The notes under the pieces are model-generated. The model was not told the origin of the DNA. It ran no database searches and saw nothing but the letters and a program-made list of their open reading frames with translations. Source: Wyeomyia smithii (lineage: Eukaryota; Arthropoda; Insecta; Diptera; Culicidae). Taken from it: DNA of 64,000 nucleotides. This document shows positions 58,715 through 64,000 of this stretch, piece by piece (position 1 is the stretch's first letter; each line of letters begins with the position of its first letter). Location of the stretch: the NCBI RefSeq assembly GCF_029784165.1, contig NC_073694.1, positions 25,120,506-25,184,505 of the forward strand, written 5' to 3'. Made by a program: the position numbers and the translations under genes.

Positions 58715-59700
58715 CTACTAACTTTCTGGATTTTACTAGTACATGCATCAACGCGTTTAAGAAAAGAGTAAAAGTAGTACGGATTTGGAAGCAGCAGTTG
58801 ATATGATCGATCATCAAATCCTGCTAAGCAAGCTTTCACGATTAGGAGCATCCGAGCATGGTTGAACTCGTACTTGACTGAAAGAACCCTTCGGGTGCAA
58901 CACGCCTCATGTGTCTTTTCAGCTTTCATTAGTACTTTCGGGGTACTACAAGGAAGCAACCTGGGCTCACTTCTGTTCACGCTATTCTTCAACGATGTGG
59001 CAGCTCTATTAGGAGTTAGATGCAATCCAAATTCTCCACATGTGAAGGGAGCGTGCCGTTATAAGCCATGGCTTTTGACCCGATCTACCTGATACCTGAG
59101 GAGTTAGATGCAAGCTCATTCATGCAGATGGCTTTAAATTGTATGTTATAGTTTACTCTATCGAGGATTATCAGCGTCTTCTGGCATCACTGAATACTTC
59201 CGTTGACCTGGTGCTCCAAAGTGTGCGGCGGTGATGACGTTCCACCGCTTTATAAACCCAACTCTATACAATTACTCTATTGAAAATGTTACGGAGATCG
59301 TGTGACTGATCTGGGTATTCTACTTGACCCAAAACTGGGCTTCAATCTCCACTACTCCTCGACAGTTTCTAAAGCAAACCGACAGCTGGGATTTATCTTC
59401 AAGATAGCTCGCGATTCGAACGATTTGCAACGGCTCACTAGTGAGACACATCCTAGAATCTGGACTCCCCATGATCTTATTTGGCAACATCGCATCGAGT
59501 GTCTCTAAAAACGATTTCTTAAAATAGCTTTGCATAACCTGCTGTGAACCATTAAATTTGCCACCCTTTCCACAGCGATGCATGCTGAACACATCGTACA
59601 GATGAAAACTAAATCGGCACGTATTCGTAGCGAAGCTTCTAAGCTGTAAAGTGAACGTTGCGGCAGTCATCCATGTTACAGTCTAGCTTTCATTCGAATT
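58715..59700 (+). pseudogene. Decayed Jockey-like LINE (reverse transcriptase)
   Basis: DLEAAVDMIDHQILLSKLSR near 58780, then (frame change) FGVLQGSNLGSLLFTLFFND near 58940, DLGILLDPKLGFNLHY near 59305 and SKANRQLGFIFKIARD near 59370. This order of RT motifs is typical of Jockey-type elements. The YADD-bearing stretch between GSNLG and DLGILL is deleted or scrambled. Multiple frameshifts and stops show it is inactive. Confidence 0.85.
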
Positions 59701-60039
59701 TTTTTTGCGGTGGAGTCTGTGTTCGAGCTTGAGGAGTCGTCAGAAATCGATTAAGGAGAGTTTGGATGATTTAGAATGTGTTTTTATGTCATGTTTTATG
59801 TATACCCAGTCTAAATTTTATTTATTGAGACAAACACAGTGTCGAATAAATTTGATACAATATACATACAAAAAAGAAAATAGAAACACCTGTTCTCTAC
59901 ACATTTCAGGCATTACAGTTGTTAGGTATTTTCGAGAACCGAACATCGACTCTGACCACTACACTAACTCGTCTTATGTAAGATACGTCAAGACGATGTG
60001 TTATGAGTTTATGACATCCAGCGGTTGAAAGCGGATGGC

Positions 60040-60965
60040 GTGTCAGTTTATTACGTCAGAGAGCTGGATTAATGGATCGTAGGACAACAGAGGGAGAGCG
60101 TAGAAAATATAGATGTGCTGTGGAAAAATATGCTTGGTACTTTCGAAACGATTACGGGAGAAGTGGTAGGTACGACGCGCGAGAGACAACGTAACGGCTG
60201 GTTCGATGCTTACTGCCGAAGAGTGACGGAAGAGTATGCTCATAGTGGCTACGCGTAGAAATAAAGAGAGATGCTACCGAAAAAAGAGCTGACCGTCGGA
60301 AAAAGCGCGAGTACGATGAACAAGTGCTCGCCAGCATAGAGTATAGATATGCAGAAAAACGACATGCGAAATTTCTCCAGAACAGTCGACAAAGTCAGAA
60401 GCAACAGCTTTCCTATGCTGGCCATGTGTAATGACAAGGACGGCAACCTGCTGACAGATAAACCGACTGTTGCAGCCAGGTGGAGAGAATAATTCCAGGT
60501 ACTACAGAATGGAAAGGATGAAGAAGAGCGGGACAAGAATAGTATTAGAACTAATAGCGACGACCAACCCAAGCGAAGGTAAAGAGGCGATTAGAGAGCT
60601 GACGCAAAGTTTCCACTTACCGGATCATGTTGAGAATCTGGCCGGATGACAAAAAGATCAAACGACTGGTTGGAAGGCCTCATTCGCCCTATCTACAAGA
60701 AGGGTTATCGACTAGACTGCAGAAATCATAGAGACATACTTTTCGAATACTGTTCTTGAGATTGAGACTTCTGGCGGAACATTTCATCGGTGAATACCAG
60801 GCTGGTTTTCGAAAGAAAAACTTCATAACGAATCAGATTTTCATCCACGACAGATCCCCGAAATTGCTACTTAACACGCGCAAAACCTCGAGGCAGCGTT
60901 GCCAGATGCGAGAGAGCTTATCAAAGCCCCTCTGAAAGACTGTTGGAGTACTGTGAAGGCAGAAT
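60040..60965 (+). pseudogene. Second decayed LINE (EN-RT linker and early RT)
   Basis: GWFDAYCRRVTEEYA near 60200, a Lys/Arg-rich linker, CNDKDGNLLTDKP near 60425, then GLIRPIYKKGYRLDCRNHRD near 60675 and, in other frames, GEYQAGF and TNQIF near 60795-60840. This is the same LINE type as the 21204 endonuclease and 23640 RT scraps. It breaks off before the RT active site. Confidence 0.75.
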
Positions 60966-61330
60966 CGACGTTACAGCTGGTTTGAAACAATACTAGACGA
61001 GAAGAATGGAGCGTGGGCATTGTTGCTGAAGCAGAGGACCCGTCATAACGTGAGTCGATACAAATAGAAACGAGGACAGCATACCCATCTTTTTCAGGAC
61101 AAAAAGTGCCGCATGGAAGAGCTGGAGTGTGAGAAAATGGAGCATGTGGTAGACGACTCTGCGTACATAACTGTATTTTATATAAACTGGGACACCATAT
61201 AGTATCACCATACTATCGAATACCATATTTGCCAGTAACACCAATACATGAAGACACGAGCAAGAGATTGATGTTTGATCATCACGCAGTTAGTCTTATG
61301 GCGACTCTCGAGCTTGGCTACCACAAATAT

Positions 61331-61341
61331 TGGCGACGAGG
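61331..61341 (+). other. Candidate primer binding site (tRNA-Ser type)
   Basis: TGGCGACGAGG is complementary to the 3' end expected of tRNA-Ser(GCU), acceptor GACGAGG plus discriminator G and CCA. Mag-like Ty3/gypsy elements use a serine tRNA. This places the 5' LTR end just upstream (about ACCACA at 61319-61324). Confidence 0.6.
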
Positions 61342-61924
61342 AGAAAGTAGTAAAAATCGGAAAATCGTGTGGAAAATCGGGAAGTTTCAGTTTCGTTTAG
61401 CTTTTAGAGGTAAAGTTAAATAAATTATTCATAGGGTTGGGAAATAAATTAGCGTCGATAGTGATACTAGTAATTGAAGTGATTGAAGTGAACATGAAAA
61501 AAAACTGGCAGGTTGACCAGTTCATTGGGTTCTAAAGCAAAGTGAGAGGAAAAAAATAATTATCATCTGCATAGAATCAGTGATCTTATGTTGAAAATTA
61601 TGAAATAAAACGTGGTTAAACCGGAAACTGAAGCAAAGCGGTCACCATTTTGTTTCTCTCTGGATAGAAGAAAGTTAGACGCGGTGTGTTGGAACGAGAC
61701 AGCTTGCAAGCCGAAAATTGCTGGTCGGCAGTGCTGGAATAGATATAGTTATCTTGTAACAGTGTGTGTGCAGATTTGCGAGAAAATAATTATTTCGTTG
61801 TCCGAGTGAAACGATTGAAAGTGTGAGGGTGTAAAAAGAGGATAAAACATGGTGTTATGCGTCAAGTTCAATACGGTTGTAGGTAATGGCGATGTCGAAT
61901 GAATACCTGCTAAAATGTGAAATA

Positions 61925-62179
61925 ACCGATTGAATTACGGATCAAGTAGATGTATACCGATTCAGTTACGGTAGAAAAGGACTTGAGTCGACGAAAAAAA
62001 ACCGATTCAATTACGGTTGCGAGGATTACCGATTGAATAATGGTTGAGCCGAATATGATTGGAGAGGAAATATTCCGTGCATATATGTTTACCGATTGAA
62101 ATACGGTTCCCCAAATGTTACGCAATACGTAAGCCGATTAAATTACGGGCAGCGAAATTAGTTACCGATTAAATTACGG
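61925..62179 (+). promoter_or_regulatory. Array of seven ACCGATTNAATTACGG motifs in gypsy leader
   Basis: Copies start at 61925, 61956, 62001, 62028, 62091, 62133 and 62164, each 16 bp. At least 14 of 16 bases match the consensus ACCGATT(G/C/A)AATTACGG. Spacing varies (27-63 bp), so it is not a simple tandem repeat. CCGATT and AATTACGG make a near-palindrome, suggesting a dimeric DNA-binding protein. The position resembles the Su(Hw) insulator in the Drosophila gypsy leader. Confidence 0.85.
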
Positions 62180-62316
62180 TTTGACGAGCATTCCAATTGT
62201 TGTTTTTAGTCATAGACTTCATAAGAGCGTTCTGCTAAGTATTTTTGTTTTGTTTTTTTTTTTTTATCTTGCAAAAGAATTGTGAAGTGTTTCGACGGCT
62301 ATAAATACAAAGTACG

Positions 62317-63120
62317 ATGGAAGGTGACGGAGAAAATGGTGCAAATCGTCAGGCCATACAACAAAGCTTTCAGTTCTTCAGCCCCGCTTCGTACAACTTG
62401 CCGCACTTTAAATACAAGCATCTGCCGGCATCAGCAATCCGCAGTGCCTGGAGTATGTGGATTAGATGGTTTGAAAGTGTTATGGCGGCTGCAAACGTCT
62501 ATGACGGAGAAAGAAGGAAGATGCAACTTTTGGCAATGGGTGGTCTGGAGCTGCAATGTGCGTATTTCGGATTGCCTGGTATCAGTGATGACGCTGCTGA
62601 CCCAGAGGTAGACCCATATGAAACTGCAAAAGAGAAGCTGAATCAACATTTCTCACCCAAACATCACGACAGCTTTGAGCGGTTTTTGTTTTGATCTCTA
62701 GCCCCAGAAGAAAGCGAGTCAATCGAGAAATTTTCTTTGCGGGTGCAGCAAAAGGCCGAGAAAATTTGTTTCGGAAAGACCGAAACTGAAAGCCGGCACA
62801 TTGCCATAATTGACAAAATCGTACAATTTACCTCGGACGATCTCAGACAGAAATTGTTAGAGAAGGAAACACTGACGCTTGATGAGACCATAAAAATTGT
62901 GAATGCTCATCAGTCGGTTCGATACCAATCAGCCAGGATGAACAATAAAGGAATCGAGACTTCAGTAAATCGCATCAACTATCGCAGCAATCACCGCAAC
63001 GACTACAATACCGGACACCGCACCAGTCAAACAGAGCGGAAATCACTATGCCAGCGCTTTGGGTACGACTTACACCGTCCAGGACAACGATGTCCGGCAG
63101 TGAACGAGAGTAAACAGTAA
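62317..63120 (+). pseudogene. Gag of mag-like gypsy element, one nonsense codon
   Basis: A 268-codon reading frame broken by a single in-frame TGA at 62692-62694, where the family usually has Trp. The N-terminal part has the aromatic-rich motif WSMWIRWFES (about residue 47) found in insect gypsy/mag gags. The distal part ends in a basic region and a zinc-knuckle-like CQRFGYDLHRPGQRC, in which the second Cys is Phe. It ends at TAA 63118, just before the deletion junction. Confidence 0.8.
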
Positions 63121-63144
63121 ACGGAGGAGGACCATGACTCCGCA

Positions 63145-64000
63145 GTGAAACAGACACTTAGTGTGTTGCGAGAATGCGAGTCATTTTACTAAATGACCAT
63201 AAATGCAAATTTAGGCAACGAGAGGTAATTTTTCTGGGCCACAACTTGTCAGCGGATGGAATATCTGCAAGTGAAGATAAAGTTAAATTGGTTGTGGCTT
63301 GTAGAGCCGAACGAAGGAAGAACTAAGGAGCTTTTTGGGGTTGGTCACATACGTGTCTAGGTAAGAATTTCGGGTGGTTTAGGTTATTCTTTGAATATTT
63401 GGACAATTTTCTTTCTTCATATCTAGGTTCATTCCTAATTTGACAACCGTTAACGACCCTTTGAGACAATTATTGAAGCAAGACGTTACGTTTGAGTGGC
63501 TCCCTAAACACCAACAATCATTTGACAAAATTAAAGCTCTTGTAGGGTCCGCAGGTAGTTTAGGCTACTACAATCCCGAAGATCGGACTTTGCTGATAAC
63601 CGATGCATCAGGTGTAGGTCTTGGAGTCGTTCTTATACAATTCAATAACAACCAGCCACGTATCATTAGCTATGCTTCTAAGAGCCTCACGGATCTTGAG
63701 CAAACGTATCCTCCTATTGAAAAGGAAGCTCTGGGCATCGTATGGGCCGTAGAGCGCTTCAAACATTATTTGTTGGGTATCACTTTTGAGTTGGAGACTG
63801 ACCACCGCCCCCTAGAAACATTGTTTTCGATTTCATCTAGGCCTACCGCTCGCATAGAACGCTGGTTGTTGAGAATACAAGCTTTCAAATTCAATGTTGT
63901 TTACCGCAAAGGATCAGCAAATCTAGCTGATTGCTTGTCAAGACTGGCAGCTCACGTGGATGATCGTGGTTGGAGTGAAGAATCAGAAGTCTTTATACGA
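63145..64000 (+). pseudogene. Pol fragment: RT connection and RNase H of gypsy element
   Basis: After the deletion the frame resumes with LLNDHKCKFRQREVIFLGHN (about 63185). A one-base frameshift lies near 63300-63315, then EELRSFLGLVTYVSR to 63360. A 66-bp GT-AG interval (63361-63426) interrupts an Arg codon before FIPNL. The frame then stays open to the window end through LLITDASGVGLG, ISYASKSL, PIEKEALGIVWAVERFKHYL and TDHRPLETLF. These are RNase H motifs with the catalytic Asp of TDAS, the Glu of EKEAL and the Asp of TDH in place. Confidence 0.85.

Larger units (their letters stand above)
61180..64000 (+). mobile_element. Defective Ty3/gypsy (mag-like) LTR retrotransposon, 5' part
   Basis: In order there is a probable short 5' LTR whose start is not resolved, a primer binding site at 61331, a ~975-bp leader with seven ACCGATT-type motifs, gag (62317-63120), a deletion removing protease and most of RT, then RT connection plus RNase H running off the window. 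The right LTR is not in view, so LTR identity cannot be measured. It is inactive from at least one stop, one frameshift and the deletion. Confidence 0.8.

Noticed and set aside
1..64000. CRISPR array, operon or prokaryotic defence system
   Set aside because: Introns, animal genes and transposons show eukaryotic nuclear DNA; the tandem arrays are satellites without unique spacers.

Overview
The window reads as nuclear DNA of a dipteran insect, most likely a mosquito and probably a culicine (Aedes/Culex type). The reasons are short GT-AG introns of about 60 bp next to introns of 7-24 kb, a CLIC protein very close in sequence to the fly orthologue, and a dense load of MITEs, non-LTR fragments, a mariner relic, satellites and a Ty3/gypsy element. 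No bacterial-style operons are present. The species cannot be fixed from sequence alone.

Only three host genes can be supported. (1) A COX7A-type cytochrome c oxidase subunit gene, three exons, + strand, 8917-9402. (2) A chloride intracellular channel (Clic) gene, + strand, 15763-56121. It has six clear coding exons plus a candidate 18-nt microexon, all introns are phase 0, and introns 1, 2 and 5 (24, 8.5 and 7 kb) are filled with repeats. (3) The 3' terminal exon of a NUDT8/NUDT7-like Nudix hydrolase, - strand, 57441-57862, tail-to-tail with Clic. Its 5' exons are not recognised and may lie beyond position 64000.

Layout. 1-7070: no recognised gene; a ~0.6-kb direct duplication (317-905 and 3418-3955) and an (ATGCT)6 microsatellite. 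7070-8610: a TE-like ORF and a nested set of inverted-repeat elements just upstream of COX7A. 9.9-14.9 kb: a small foldback, a ~174-bp tandem satellite split by an 811-bp hAT-type MITE with perfect 8-bp target duplications, then a 756-bp TA-flanked MITE. 15.0-15.8 kb: Clic first exon with a roughly 0.75-kb ATG-free leader. 15.8-39.8 kb: Clic intron 1 with LINE fragments, several hAT-like MITEs, a large foldback with a MITE nested in one arm, and a tRNA-like (pol III box A/B) element followed by AAGGCAGAAT repeats. 39.9-48.4 kb: intron 2 with a ~2.4-kb, 68-bp-unit satellite. 49.0-56.0 kb: intron 5 with decayed copies of the same satellite, arrays of CGCGTAAA motifs in both orientations, a decayed mariner and a decayed LINE. 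58-61 kb: two dead non-LTR elements. 61.2-64 kb: the 5' part of a defective Ty3/gypsy (mag-like) element with a tRNA-Ser-type primer binding site, seven copies of a 16-bp motif in its leader, a gag pseudogene, a large gag-pol deletion and an intron-like interruption in pol.

COX7A acts in the mitochondrial inner membrane. CLIC proteins are GST-fold proteins that can be soluble or membrane associated. NUDT8-type enzymes hydrolyse CoA derivatives. Nothing in the sequence says the three work together. I did not find a convincing new multi-gene system. The most interesting signals are the motif array in the gypsy leader, the intron-like interruption in its pol, the Clic microexon, and the satellites and nested elements.
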